Shown here in pieces: positions 7,180-15,130 of a DNA stretch of 30,738 bases (positions are counted from its first letter, which is position 1; every line of letters begins with the position of its first letter). The position numbers and the translations under genes are program-made. The DNA is from CAYFXE01 sp964347035 (GTDB lineage Bacteria; Acidobacteriota; Aminicenantia; Aminicenantales; Aminicenantaceae), in assembly GCA_964347035.1 (NCBI GenBank), contig CAYFXE010000034.1, positions 1 to 30,738 on the forward strand, in the 5' to 3' direction. The notes beneath the pieces were generated by a model, which had not been told where the DNA came from, did not search any database, and was given only the letters and a program-made list of their open reading frames with translations.

Positions 7180-9951
7180 TTGGGGTATTCATCGATGAAA
7201 TGTACGAAATGCCATTCAGAAAATCCAGATTCATCGCGCTATTGCGCAGAATGCGGGACTCAGCTCGGTTCCTCCGAGGGAATATCTGATCTCACCGAAA
7301 CCGTCCATACGCCAATAAAAGTCACTAAAAACGGTGAACTGTTTGCTGGAAGATACAAGATTATCGAGGAGTTGGGCCAAGGGGGAATGGGGGTCGTCTA
7401 CAAGGCTGATGATACGAAGCTCAAACGGACGGTGGCCATAAAATCTATCTCTCCCTTTATATTGACAAGAGAGGAAGTCAAAATCCGTTTTCTACGTGAG
7501 GCCCAAGCAGCAGCCGCTTTAAACCATCCCAACATATGCACGATCTACGAAATTGACGAATACGAAGAAAGGTCTTTTCTCTCTATGGAATATATCGAGG
7601 GAGAAGCCCTTAAGAATAAAATCAAAACAAAGCCACTCCCATTAAGCGAGGCCTTAGACATCGCTATTCAAGTGGCAGAGGGTCTGCGGCATGCCCATGA
7701 GAAAGGTATCGTTCATCGAGATATCAAGAGTGCGAACATCATGATCAACAAGGAGGGTGAAGCAAAGATCATGGATTTTGGCTTGGCCAAGTTGGCCGAT
7801 ACTACGGTTGTGACTAAAGAAGGAACTACCGTCGGAACAATCGCTTACATGTCGCCAGAACAGGCGCAAGGGGAATCTGTGGACGGCCGCTCGGACATCT
7901 GGTCTCTGGGTGTCGTGATGTATGAGTTGATAACCGGGCAGCTGCCTTTCCGTGGTGATCGAGATCAGGCTGTGGTGTATGCGATTCTTAGAGAGGGATC
8001 CCAACCTTTGACGTCCCTGCGTTCTGGCGTCCCTCTAGAGTTTGAGAGGATCATCAACAAATGCTTGGAGAAGAGTCCAAGTTATCGTTACCAAAGCGGT
8101 TCAGATCTCATCTCTGATCTCAAGCGATTGAAGCGTGATATGAAAAAGGGAATCATTCCGGTTCAGAGCGCTGTGGCTTCACCCGAGTATCGACGAAAAG
8201 GGCCTCGATGGATAGTGTGTACAGCCGCATTCTTGGTATCACTCGCCGTTTTAACTGCCCTTTATTTTTTATTTATGAAACCTAGCCTAGCCCCTATCAG
8301 GCCTCTCTCCCAGTTGAGATTGGTTCCTGTGACCGGAGGAGTGGGGGCGGCTTTTAATCCAAGCTGGTCTTCGGATGGAACGTGGATTGCCTATGCCTCG
8401 GATGAAGCCGGGAATATGGACATCTGGAAAAAGCCGGTTGAAGGTGGCGAAGCTGTTCAGCTGACATCGAGTCCTAACAACGAAAGCCAGCCGGCCTGGT
8501 CTTCGAATGGCCGCATGATTGCCTTTTCCTCTGATAGAGATGGAGGAGGCATTTTTCTGATTCCTTCCGAGGGAGGAACGTCGTGGCGATTGACGTCGTT
8601 CGGAGCTCATCCTTCCTGGTCGCCTGACGGTGAAACGTTAGCGTTTGATTGGGGTGGGAATATCTATCTCATTCCCTATACAGGAGGCGAGCCAAGAATG
8701 ATAGTCAGCGGCACCAGCGCCACTCCTCATACCACTTGGTCTCCAGATGGAAATAGGCTCATCTTCTGGGATCGGACGAAAAGCAATGTTCACGTCTATC
8801 CCCTCGAACGCGAAGAATCAGTACCTTTGGGATTAATCCCAACAGGTCAGGAAGTCTCAGGCCTGACTTTATCCGAAGATGGCCGAGAATTGGTTTTAAG
8901 CCGAGGTCCTTTTGGGGGTGACAAGAATCTTTGGAGGGTTAGACTCGATCCCAACACAGGAAAGGTCAATGGGAAACTTTTTCCTCTCTTAGTAACCCCA
9001 ACAGAAGACATCCAATGTGCATTTTCTCCGGATGGGAGCAAACTCGTCTTCACGGCCTCAAAACTAGAAAGACATCTCTGGGCTTATCCGGTTGATCCTG
9101 CCACAGGATTGATTCGAGGAAATCCAGAACGGATTACATTTAAAAGCAACCTGAATTATTACCCCGAGTTATCTCATGACGGGAAGAAGCTGGTGTGGAC
9201 TTCGCATTTAACGAACCAGGGTGTTTTGAGCACATGCGATCTTGATAAACGGGAAGAACGAAAAGTGACTCGCGAGTGGGGTCAGATGGTGAGAGAAGTC
9301 GGTGGCACGTTCTCACCAGATGGAGAACAGATATGTTATTCATCGACTTTGGGTGGATCTTACCAGCTTTGGCGCCTGCCTTCCTTAGGGAGTATAGCCT
9401 TACAGCTGACTAAAACCCAAAAACCTCACAGTGACGCTCTTCCAGTTTGGTCTCCAGACGGGGAAACCTTAATCTTTTACTCAAACAGAAACGACAATTG
9501 GGATATCTGGTCTGTTCATGCCGGAGGAAGAGGTGAACCAAAACAACTGACCGATTGGGAAAGTAATGAGAACTATCCCTCTTGGTCATCCGACGGAAAA
9601 CACATAACGTTTAGAACGGATAAAGAGGGAAACGGAGATATCTGGATCATGGATGCTGACGGAGGGAATCAGAAGCCCTTTATTACTGGTTCAACAGAAG
9701 AAGGCTGGGCAGCCTGGTCACCCGATGGACGATGGTTTTATTTTGTTTCGAACAGGAGCGGGGGTGTATTTAATGTCTGGAGGATGCCGGCCGGCGGAGG
9801 TAAAGCCCAGCAGGTGACGACATTCACAGGAGCTTCCTCAGGTTTGCCGGATTTTGTTTTATTCACCAAATTTGCCGTATCTTCTTCGCATATAGTTGTT
9901 CCCTTAGAGACGCGTAAGGGAAATATATACATACTAGAGAATTTGAACTAA
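7180..9951 (+). CDS. Zinc-ribbon Ser/Thr protein kinase with membrane helix and beta-propeller
   Basis: This 923-residue sensor kinase starts at TTG 7180, with AGGAG six bases upstream; an ATG at 7195 is a weaker alternative. An N-terminal zinc ribbon (CTKC at 8-11, CAEC at 22-25) precedes a Hanks-type kinase domain at about 60-320. All key residues are present: the glycine loop LGQGGMGVVY, Lys88 in VAIK, Glu106, HRD with Asp181, DFG with Asp199, and SPEQ for the APE motif. One membrane helix (about 344-366) separates it from a C-terminal propeller of about ten PD40/TolB-like repeats with the recurring W-S-P-D-G signature. The propeller would be outside and the kinase inside. Substrates are unknown. 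The kinase looks active. Confidence 0.93.
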   Translation: MGYSSMKCTKCHSENPDSSRYCAECGTQLGSSEGISDLTETVHTPIKVTKNGELFAGRYKIIEELGQGGMGVVYKADDTKLKRTVAIKSISPFILTREEVKIRFLREAQAAAALNHPNICTIYEIDEYEERSFLSMEYIEGEALKNKIKTKPLPLSEALDIAIQVAEGLRHAHEKGIVHRDIKSANIMINKEGEAKIMDFGLAKLADTTVVTKEGTTVGTIAYMSPEQAQGESVDGRSDIWSLGVVMYELITGQLPFRGDRDQAVVYAILREGSQPLTSLRSGVPLEFERIINKCLEKSPSYRYQSGSDLISDLKRLKRDMKKGIIPVQSAVASPEYRRKGPRWIVCTAAFLVSLAVLTALYFLFMKPSLAPIRPLSQLRLVPVTGGVGAAFNPSWSSDGTWIAYASDEAGNMDIWKKPVEGGEAVQLTSSPNNESQPAWSSNGRMIAFSSDRDGGGIFLIPSEGGTSWRLTSFGAHPSWSPDGETLAFDWGGNIYLIPYTGGEPRMIVSGTSATPHTTWSPDGNRLIFWDRTKSNVHVYPLEREESVPLGLIPTGQEVSGLTLSEDGRELVLSRGPFGGDKNLWRVRLDPNTGKVNGKLFPLLVTPTEDIQCAFSPDGSKLVFTASKLERHLWAYPVDPATGLIRGNPERITFKSNLNYYPELSHDGKKLVWTSHLTNQGVLSTCDLDKREERKVTREWGQMVREVGGTFSPDGEQICYSSTLGGSYQLWRLPSLGSIALQLTKTQKPHSDALPVWSPDGETLIFYSNRNDNWDIWSVHAGGRGEPKQLTDWESNENYPSWSSDGKHITFRTDKEGNGDIWIMDADGGNQKPFITGSTEEGWAAWSPDGRWFYFVSNRSGGVFNVWRMPAGGGKAQQVTTFTGASSGLPDFVLFTKFAVSSSHIVVPLETRKGNIYILENLN

Positions 9952-10096
9952 TGGGGTCAGACCTTCATAACTTTCCTTATTTATGACGATCAGTCAGAAA
10001 GCATATTCATGTCACATCTACATTTAAAGAGTTCAGGACGAATTTACTTCTATTAACATTATTAATATATAAAAGTTATGAAGGTCTGACCCCATT
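9950..10096. repeat. MITE-like element with 25-base inverted ends (GGGGTCAG type)
   Basis: Bases 9950-9974 are the exact reverse complement of 10072-10096. The outer end reads ATGGGGTCAGACCTTCATAA, and the 97-base centre is AT-rich and non-coding. The left arm starts only two bases before the kinase stop ends and the right arm ends seven bases before the tmRNA -35 box. A related but diverged hairpin occurs at 19601-19679. Ends of the GGGGTCAG form remind me of REP/RAYT-associated palindromes, from memory and not checked. It could also end transcription from the kinase gene, although no T-run follows. Confidence 0.7.
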
Positions 10097-10102
10097 GAGC
10101 CA

Positions 10103-10132
10103 TTGACAAAAATCGGCTCTCTCCCCTATAAT
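10103..10132 (+). promoter_or_regulatory. Sigma-70 type promoter of tmRNA
   Basis: A perfect -35 box TTGACA (10103-10108) and a perfect -10 box TATAAT (10127-10132) are separated by 18 bases. The mature tmRNA 5' end lies 16 bases beyond the -10 box, so transcription would start near 10139 and a short leader would be removed by RNase P. Confidence 0.85.
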
Positions 10133-10147
10133 TTAATTTGTGGACAC

Positions 10148-10497
10148 GGGGGCGAAGTGGATTCGACGGAGATAGTGAAGCTGAGGTCGCATGTCGAGGT
10201 TCCATCCACCTCGTTAAAAAGGTGGAACACAACTAAGTGCAGAACAACTGCCAGTAGCTGCCTAACAAGTAGGTGTGCCGTTTCTCTTACGCTTTCCTGC
10301 GGCGTTTGAGAGGCGACGACGAGCAGGATAGCGAGCCAGAGTTGTCCTGACTCTGGTGAGCGAATCTCCTTCGGGACTGGTTCTGAAGTGCCTTTCCTTG
10401 TCAGACACTTTAGAGCGAGATGAAGATGAGGATAAGCATGTAGATACCTCTTGCTGAATGTCTTCGGACGCGGGTTCGATTCCCGCCGCCTCCACCA
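10148..10497 (+). ncRNA. ssrA: Transfer-messenger RNA (tmRNA)
   Basis: tmRNA rescues stalled ribosomes with SmpB and tags the unfinished protein for degradation. The 5' end GGGGGCGAAGTGGATTCGACGG is typical. It pairs with the 3' CGCCTCC to give a seven-pair acceptor stem ending in A-CCA (10494-10497). The T-arm (GCGGGTTCGATTCCCGC) sits just before it. The tag frame begins at GCA 10239 and ends with TAA 10263-10265, encoding AEQLPVAA after the alanine carried by tmRNA itself. The resume codon was placed by comparison with the E. coli TAGTC-GCA context, here TAAGT-GCA. A one-piece, non-permuted molecule of 350 bases is the usual size. The CCA is encoded. Confidence 0.95.
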
Positions 10498-10527
10498 CTT
10501 GAGCACAAGACGGACCTAGAAGATAAA

Positions 10528-11697
10528 TTGCGGACTCAAGAAAAGAGATACAGATTCCTGCTGATGTCAATAGCCTTCCTTTTCCTCTCCTCATTCTCCT
10601 TTCCACAAAATCCAGAAACTCTCAATCTATCTGTTGAGGATTTCACTGATTACACACGCCTCACTATCGAATCGTCTTCTCCCTTAAATCCTCAATACGA
10701 GAAAAGGTCTTCCTTTCTCATGATAAAGATCAGACCAAGTGTATCTTACAGAGTCCAGAGACCTTCCTTTAGGAGCCGAGTGATTCAAGCGATCGGAGGA
10801 GCGAAGGGAAAGGATTATTACCTTCTGAATATTCGAATGAAAAATAGTCAATTTTACTTTGATCATTTCACGCTAAAAAATCCACCGAGGATTGTTATCG
10901 ATATCTCTTTCCAGGACAGAAAAAAAGAAAAAGAAGATGAAGTTCCAGAGAGGAGGCAAGTCCGAGAATTCAAAAGATCATCCCAGGCAGCCTCTATTCG
11001 CAGTCCGCGGGAGAAGAGAATCGTGGTTATCGATCCGGGACACGGCGGTTTGGAATCTGGAGCGAAAGGGAAGTTCGGCACAGAAGAGAAAAATATCACT
11101 CTGGCTATCAGCCTCAAGTTGAAAGCCATCATCGAACGGAATCTGGCTTTTCGGGTCGTACTGACGAGGGACAAAGATATAGATGTTTCCCTGGACAGTC
11201 GAGCGGCCATCGCCAACAACAACAGGGCTGATGTCTTCATCAGTGTTCATACCAACAGTTCGTATCGCAAAGAAGCCAAGGGCGCTGAGACTTTTTTTCT
11301 AAGTCGAGACGCCACGGATGAGGAGGCTAGGCGGCTGGCTTACTTAGAGAATAACTCGGCTGAATTTGACGAAGGGATCATGAAAGATAACGAGGATGAA
11401 ATCCAGATGATCCTCTGGGATTTGGCGCAGACCGCCTACCTCAAGCAGAGCAGTCAGATGGCTGAATTCATCCAGAAAGAGCTGAATTTAATCCAGGGAA
11501 CGGCCAATCGAGGGATCAAACAGGCCCCCTTCAAGGTCCTTACTGGAGTGGCCTGTCCTGCTGTCCTGGTAGAGGTGGCCTTCATCTCCAATCCTGATGA
11601 AGAGGGGAAATTGGGAACAGAGGGATTCCAGAGTTCTGTTGCCCAAGCAATCTATAGAGGATTGGCCAATTATTTAAAAACTTCATCTCAAAAATAA
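10528..11697 (+). CDS. N-acetylmuramoyl-L-alanine amidase with AMIN domain
   Basis: This periplasmic zinc amidase cuts the bond between the glycan and the stem peptide of peptidoglycan. TTG 10528 is preferred over ATG 10564 because it supplies the basic n-region of the signal peptide (MRTQEKRYRFLLMSIAFLFL). An AMIN-like beta domain spans about 32-130 and a charged linker 131-160. The Amidase_3 domain (about 164-387) carries the zinc ligands His172 (DPGHGG), Glu187 and His241 (SVHTN) and the catalytic Glu349 (VEVAFISN). The length of 389 fits AmiA/AmiC-type enzymes. It follows tmRNA by 30 bases and is followed after seven bases by the GerMN gene, so the two are probably cotranscribed. Confidence 0.92.
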   Translation: MRTQEKRYRFLLMSIAFLFLSSFSFPQNPETLNLSVEDFTDYTRLTIESSSPLNPQYEKRSSFLMIKIRPSVSYRVQRPSFRSRVIQAIGGAKGKDYYLLNIRMKNSQFYFDHFTLKNPPRIVIDISFQDRKKEKEDEVPERRQVREFKRSSQAASIRSPREKRIVVIDPGHGGLESGAKGKFGTEEKNITLAISLKLKAIIERNLAFRVVLTRDKDIDVSLDSRAAIANNNRADVFISVHTNSSYRKEAKGAETFFLSRDATDEEARRLAYLENNSAEFDEGIMKDNEDEIQMILWDLAQTAYLKQSSQMAEFIQKELNLIQGTANRGIKQAPFKVLTGVACPAVLVEVAFISNPDEEGKLGTEGFQSSVAQAIYRGLANYLKTSSQK

Positions 11698-11703
11698 GGC
11701 CGG

Positions 11704-12282
11704 ATGGATACGAAAAAAGTTTTGATCCTTGCCTCTCTATTCGTCCTGCTTGTTGTTCTAGTTGTCCTCTTTTTCAGCCGAGGAGGTGAGGAAAAAATAA
11801 AGCCTGTGCCAGATGTGACCGCACCTGAGTCGGAAATCGAACCGAGTGAAGAAGTCGAGCTCAAAAAAATAATCCTTTTTTTCCCTGCAGAAGAAGATTC
11901 TCTTCTCCATCCTGAAGAAAGGGAGATTATGGCTTCCCCTTCCTTAATCCTTGAAGCCAAACGAACCATCTTGGAGCTGTTCAAGGGTTCGAGGGATGGT
12001 TATCTCTTCCCCTTCCCTCCTGAAACACGGTTAAGAGAGCTTTATGTCACCAAGGAAGGAATTGCCTATGTCGATTTTTCAAAAGAAATCCAGGAGAATC
12101 ACATCTCCGGTTCTACAGCCGAGATGGCGACTGTGTTCTCGATCGTCAATTCTCTCACCTATAACTTCAAATCGATAAAAAAAGTCTTCATCCTGATCGA
12201 GGGAGGAGAGAAAGAGACCCTGAGCGGCCATATAAGCTTGACCCGTCCTTTCCTTCCCAAGTATGATTTAGTGGCTGAGTGA
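11704..12282 (+). CDS. Membrane-anchored GerMN-domain protein
   Basis: This 192-residue protein has an N-terminal membrane anchor (VLILASLFVLLVVLVVLFF), an acidic Pro-rich linker and a GerMN domain at about 55-185. Conserved parts are the KKIILFFPAEEDSLLHPEERE first strand, a helix ILEAKRTILELFKGS, TRLRELYVTKEGIAYVDFSKE, and a final KKVFILIEGGEKETLSGHISL. GerMN domains occur in spore germination GerM and in many non-sporulating bacteria next to amidases, where they are thought to act in cell-wall processes. The short gap after the amidase stop supports shared expression and function in peptidoglycan remodelling. Confidence 0.8.
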   Translation: MDTKKVLILASLFVLLVVLVVLFFSRGGEEKIKPVPDVTAPESEIEPSEEVELKKIILFFPAEEDSLLHPEEREIMASPSLILEAKRTILELFKGSRDGYLFPFPPETRLRELYVTKEGIAYVDFSKEIQENHISGSTAEMATVFSIVNSLTYNFKSIKKVFILIEGGEKETLSGHISLTRPFLPKYDLVAE

Positions 12283-12326
12283 GGGCGACGGGCTCTTTTC
12301 AGGCAGGCCTTGTTCCCGGAGGAAAA

Positions 12327-12353
12327 ATGTCCTTCCCTCGACTTTCCGCATGA
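12327..12353 (+). CDS. Eight-codon leader minicistron overlapping der start
   Basis: An ATG at 12327, four bases after GGAGG (12318-12322), opens a tiny frame encoding MSFPRLSA. Its stop TGA (12351-12353) overlaps the der start ATG (12350-12352) in an ATGA arrangement. The der start itself lacks a ribosome site, so ribosomes finishing the minicistron could reinitiate on der. The peptide sequence itself is probably unimportant. No expression evidence is available. Confidence 0.4.
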   Translation: MSFPRLSA

Positions 12354-13666
12354 AGAAACTAGCCAAAGTCTCTATCATCGGGTTCCCCAATGTGGGAAAA
12401 TCCACCCTCTTCAACCGCCTCCTCAGAGAAAAAAAGTCTTTGGTTCATCACCTCCCAGGGATGACCCGGGACCGCGTGTCTGCGCGGTGCACATTACAGA
12501 AAAAAGAGTTTATTCTGGTCGATACTGGTGGATTTTTCGATACCCAGGAAGATTCCCTCTCCTCTTTAATCAAGCAAAAAGCCTGGGAAGCCTCCTTGGA
12601 AGCCGATCTTCTCCTGTTTGTCTTTGATGGGAAGAGAGATGTGTTGCCCGCTGAGGAGGAACTCTTTCACTCCCTTAGAAGACTGGACAAGCCACTCTTC
12701 GTTGTGGTCAACAAGATCGATTCGGTTGCAGAAGAGCAGAAAATCGGAGATTTTTACAGGATTGGGGAGGAAAAGATTTTTGCCATCTCGGCTGAACACA
12801 AGAGGAATCTAGATGATCTTGAGAACACTATCGCAAACAGACTGCCGGAGAAACCCTCTCAAAAAGTCGAGCTGCGGCCGTTGAGGATTGCTGTGGTCGG
12901 CCGGATCAACGTGGGAAAATCTTCTATAGTCAATCGACTGAGCGGTGAAGAAAGATTGATCGTCAGCGAAATCCCGGGGACAACACGGGACAGTACGGAC
13001 ACGCTCATCTTCCGGAAAAAGAAGGCATTTTCATTGGTCGATACAGCCGGAATTCGCAAGTTAAGCCGGACGCGAGATAAAAGAGAAAAAGCCAGTATCA
13101 TCAAAGCCAAAAAAGATATAGCTCGAGCAGATATCATCTGTCAGGTATTGGATGCCCAGGAGTTTCCAACGCGTCAAGATACCGCCATCGCTCATTTAGC
13201 TCAAGAATCTGGGAAGCCGTTGCTCCTTGTTTTGAACAAATGGGATTTGATCGAGAAAAATTCCCGCACAGTCGATGCATTTAGAGAGGAAGTTTTTAGC
13301 AAGCTTGATTTTGTTCGTTACGCTCCTCTGCTTTTTATTTCCGCGTTGACTGGGAAAAGGGTGATAAAAATCCTTGACTTAGCTGAGGAAGTCTATGCCA
13401 GCGGCTGTCAGAAAATCCAGACTTCGCGATTGAATCGATTCTTAATCTGGGTTAACGAGAATTACCCACCTGTCTCTAAGAAAAAGAGGAGAATCAAGCT
13501 CAAGTACATAACTCAGATAAGAATTCTTCCTCCCACTTTCCTCATCTTTACTCATTCCCGCGTATCCTTGTCTCCTACATACGAAAAGAAACTTGTCCAT
13601 CTCCTGAGAGAGGAATTTGGATTTTGGGGGACACCCATCCGACTCCTCTTGAAAAAGAGGCAATAA
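12350..13666 (+). CDS. der: Ribosome biogenesis GTPase Der (EngA)
   Basis: This 438-residue double-GTPase is needed for 50S subunit assembly. The first G domain has GFPNVGKST (11-19), GMTRDR, DTGGF and NKID. The second has GRINVGKSS (about 183-191), GTTRDS, DTAGI and NKWD. The C-terminal KH-like domain (about 350-438) ends in FWGTPIRLLLKK, as in the family. All GTP-binding motifs are intact. In the first P-loop the common GRPNVGKS reads GFPNVGKS. The start has no direct Shine-Dalgarno sequence; the upstream minicistron probably supplies initiation by coupling. The gene stands between the GerMN gene and a repeat-rich gap. Confidence 0.95.
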   Translation: MKKLAKVSIIGFPNVGKSTLFNRLLREKKSLVHHLPGMTRDRVSARCTLQKKEFILVDTGGFFDTQEDSLSSLIKQKAWEASLEADLLLFVFDGKRDVLPAEEELFHSLRRLDKPLFVVVNKIDSVAEEQKIGDFYRIGEEKIFAISAEHKRNLDDLENTIANRLPEKPSQKVELRPLRIAVVGRINVGKSSIVNRLSGEERLIVSEIPGTTRDSTDTLIFRKKKAFSLVDTAGIRKLSRTRDKREKASIIKAKKDIARADIICQVLDAQEFPTRQDTAIAHLAQESGKPLLLVLNKWDLIEKNSRTVDAFREEVFSKLDFVRYAPLLFISALTGKRVIKILDLAEEVYASGCQKIQTSRLNRFLIWVNENYPPVSKKKRRIKLKYITQIRILPPTFLIFTHSRVSLSPTYEKKLVHLLREEFGFWGTPIRLLLKKRQ

Positions 13667-13759
13667 TTAAGTTACTCAGTAACTCGGTAACTCAGAACCC
13701 TGTTTTCAGTTCATAGTTAATCTGAAATTTTTTTAATTTCCCATTTAGTTGCAAAGAAT

Positions 13760-13943
13760 GTCATTCCTGCATAAGGCTGTGCCTGAGGAAGCGGGTTCAG
13801 GAATCAAAATATATTAAAAATCTTCTTTGTTATTCCCGTGGAAACGGGAATCCAGAGATATAATAGATTCTCATCATGGTAGATAGACCTGGTTTCACAT
13901 TTCCGCGTGAACAAGCCTAGATTCCTGCTTACGCAGGAATGAC
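13760..13943. repeat. MITE/REP-like hairpin cluster
   Basis: GTCATTCCTGC (13760-13770) and its exact reverse complement (13933-13943) bound the cluster. Inside are two strong short hairpins: ATTCCCGT-GGAA-ACGGGAAT (13832-13851, GNRA-type loop) and ATTCCTGC-TTAC-GCAGGAAT (13921-13940). Sequences of the form ATTCCTGCnnnnGCAGGAAT are common dispersed repeats in many bacterial genomes. Confidence 0.6.
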
Positions 13944-13984
13944 GAAAAAGGGCACAACTGACGACTGAATCATCTATGTTTCTC

Positions 13985-14015
13985 TTGACTTTAATTGGCT
14001 ATTCATTTATATAAT
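13985..14015 (+). promoter_or_regulatory. Likely promoter of the TPR lipoprotein gene
   Basis: TTGACT (13985-13990) is followed at 17 bases by TATATA (14008-14013) and at 19 bases by TATAAT (14010-14015). Either -10 box would give a leader of about 35-45 bases before the ATG at 14058. It lies directly downstream of the repeat cluster. Confidence 0.55.
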
Positions 14016-14057
14016 TCTTTTTAGGCATACCAAGGACGTGCCCAAAAGGAGGTCAGG

Positions 14058-15077
14058 ATGTTCCGAAATAATAGACACACGACTCTCATTATACTGCTAG
14101 CTTTAGCGTTCATCTTTGTTGCGTCGAGTTGCCAAAAAGTGAGCCCTGGCAAACTCAAAGCGAACTACCATTTCAACAAAGCCAACAGCCTTTTCAGTGA
14201 TGGCCGTTTCCGTCAAGCCATCGAAGAATATGAAGTGGCATTAAATCATAATTCAGAGCTCATCGAGGCTTACCGCTTCCTGGGAGAAAGTTATAAGAAT
14301 CTCTTCAAGCCTGGTGTCGAAACTCCAGAGAATATGGAGAAGGCTGATAAAGCCTTGGAGGCTTTGAATAAGGCCTATGAAATCAATCCCATGAACAAGG
14401 ACATCATATATTCAATAGGTGACATGTACGACAAGTTGAGGAATTTTGAAAAGGCGGAAGAGATGTATTTGAAGATCATCGACATGGAACCTACGAACAT
14501 GAGTAATTATTATGTGGTGGCTGAATTTTACAAGAGGTATGCTGGTGGACAGGAAGGAGAGGAGGGAGCCACAGAAGGCAAGACTCCCTTCCAAAAAGCT
14601 GAGGAGATGTATCTGCGCAGAATCGAGACCGACCCGGAAAATCCTCAGGGTTATGCCTACATCGCGCAGTTTTATGAAGGGATACAACCGCGCCCTGAGT
14701 TTGAAAAGGCCAACAATTTCCATGAGATCCGTATAAAAATGGACCCTGAAAATCCAGCCGCGTGGCTATCTAAGGGAGTTAACCGCTGGTCAAAAGCCTA
14801 TCGTCTTCCCACTCTGCCCAAAGCAGAGCGACTGGCTCTCGCCCTTGATAGTGAGAAAGCTTTGCTGAAAGCCAACGAATTGGATTCTGCCTATCCCGAA
14901 CCCTATTCTTGGCTGAGCGTTCTCTACAAGAGCGTGTTGGCTAGGCTTGAGCCAGAAAAAGCCGAACGATACAACAGAGAAGCCGATATATACGCGGACA
15001 GATTCCAAGAGACACGCAAGAGACAGCTAGAAAGAAAAAAACTTGAGCAGGAGTTGAGGGAGACTGAGATAAGATAA
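14058..15077 (+). CDS. TPR lipoprotein
   Basis: This 339-residue protein starts at an ATG preceded by AAAAGGAGGTCAGG. A lipoprotein signal peptide ends in the lipobox VASSC (Cys25), so the protein should be membrane-attached and face the periplasm. The mature part is built of tetratricopeptide-type helical pairs: KANYHFNKANSLFSDGRFRQ, then ALNHNSELIEAYRFLGESY, DKALEALNKAYEINPMNKD, and further units with the D-P-E-N-P turn repeated near 200 and 245. A C-terminal Arg/Lys/Glu-rich helix closes it. TPR lipoproteins act as scaffolds for envelope assemblies; no specific partner can be named. Its own promoter is likely. Confidence 0.8.
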   Translation: MFRNNRHTTLIILLALAFIFVASSCQKVSPGKLKANYHFNKANSLFSDGRFRQAIEEYEVALNHNSELIEAYRFLGESYKNLFKPGVETPENMEKADKALEALNKAYEINPMNKDIIYSIGDMYDKLRNFEKAEEMYLKIIDMEPTNMSNYYVVAEFYKRYAGGQEGEEGATEGKTPFQKAEEMYLRRIETDPENPQGYAYIAQFYEGIQPRPEFEKANNFHEIRIKMDPENPAAWLSKGVNRWSKAYRLPTLPKAERLALALDSEKALLKANELDSAYPEPYSWLSVLYKSVLARLEPEKAERYNREADIYADRFQETRKRQLERKKLEQELRETEIR

Positions 15078-15130
15078 TTTATCACAGACCAAAAGCACTT
15101 ATTTAAGCGACTTCATAATCTTTACTCATC

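Larger units (their letters stand above)
13667..14057. other. Repeat-rich gene-free stretch of about 390 bases
   Basis: No credible gene lies here. It holds an AACTCAG-type array (13674-13700), an ATTCCTGC-type hairpin cluster (13760-13943) and, at its right end, a likely promoter for the TPR lipoprotein gene. The first part after der carries no clear terminator. Confidence 0.6.

Noticed and set aside
9950..10096. Reading the inverted repeat as an intrinsic terminator
   Set aside because: The arms are separated by a 97-base loop and no T-run follows; the exact 25-base arms fit a mobile palindromic element better.
10126..10606. Minus-strand open frames across the tmRNA
   Set aside because: They lie over a convincing tmRNA with acceptor stem, T-arm and tag frame. 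Apparent protein similarity here would be the common misannotation of tmRNA antisense.
12310..12627. Plus-strand open frame of about 105 codons overlapping the der start
   Set aside because: It is a frame shadow of der with Pro/Arg-rich, non-protein-like composition; der has all GTPase motifs in its own frame.
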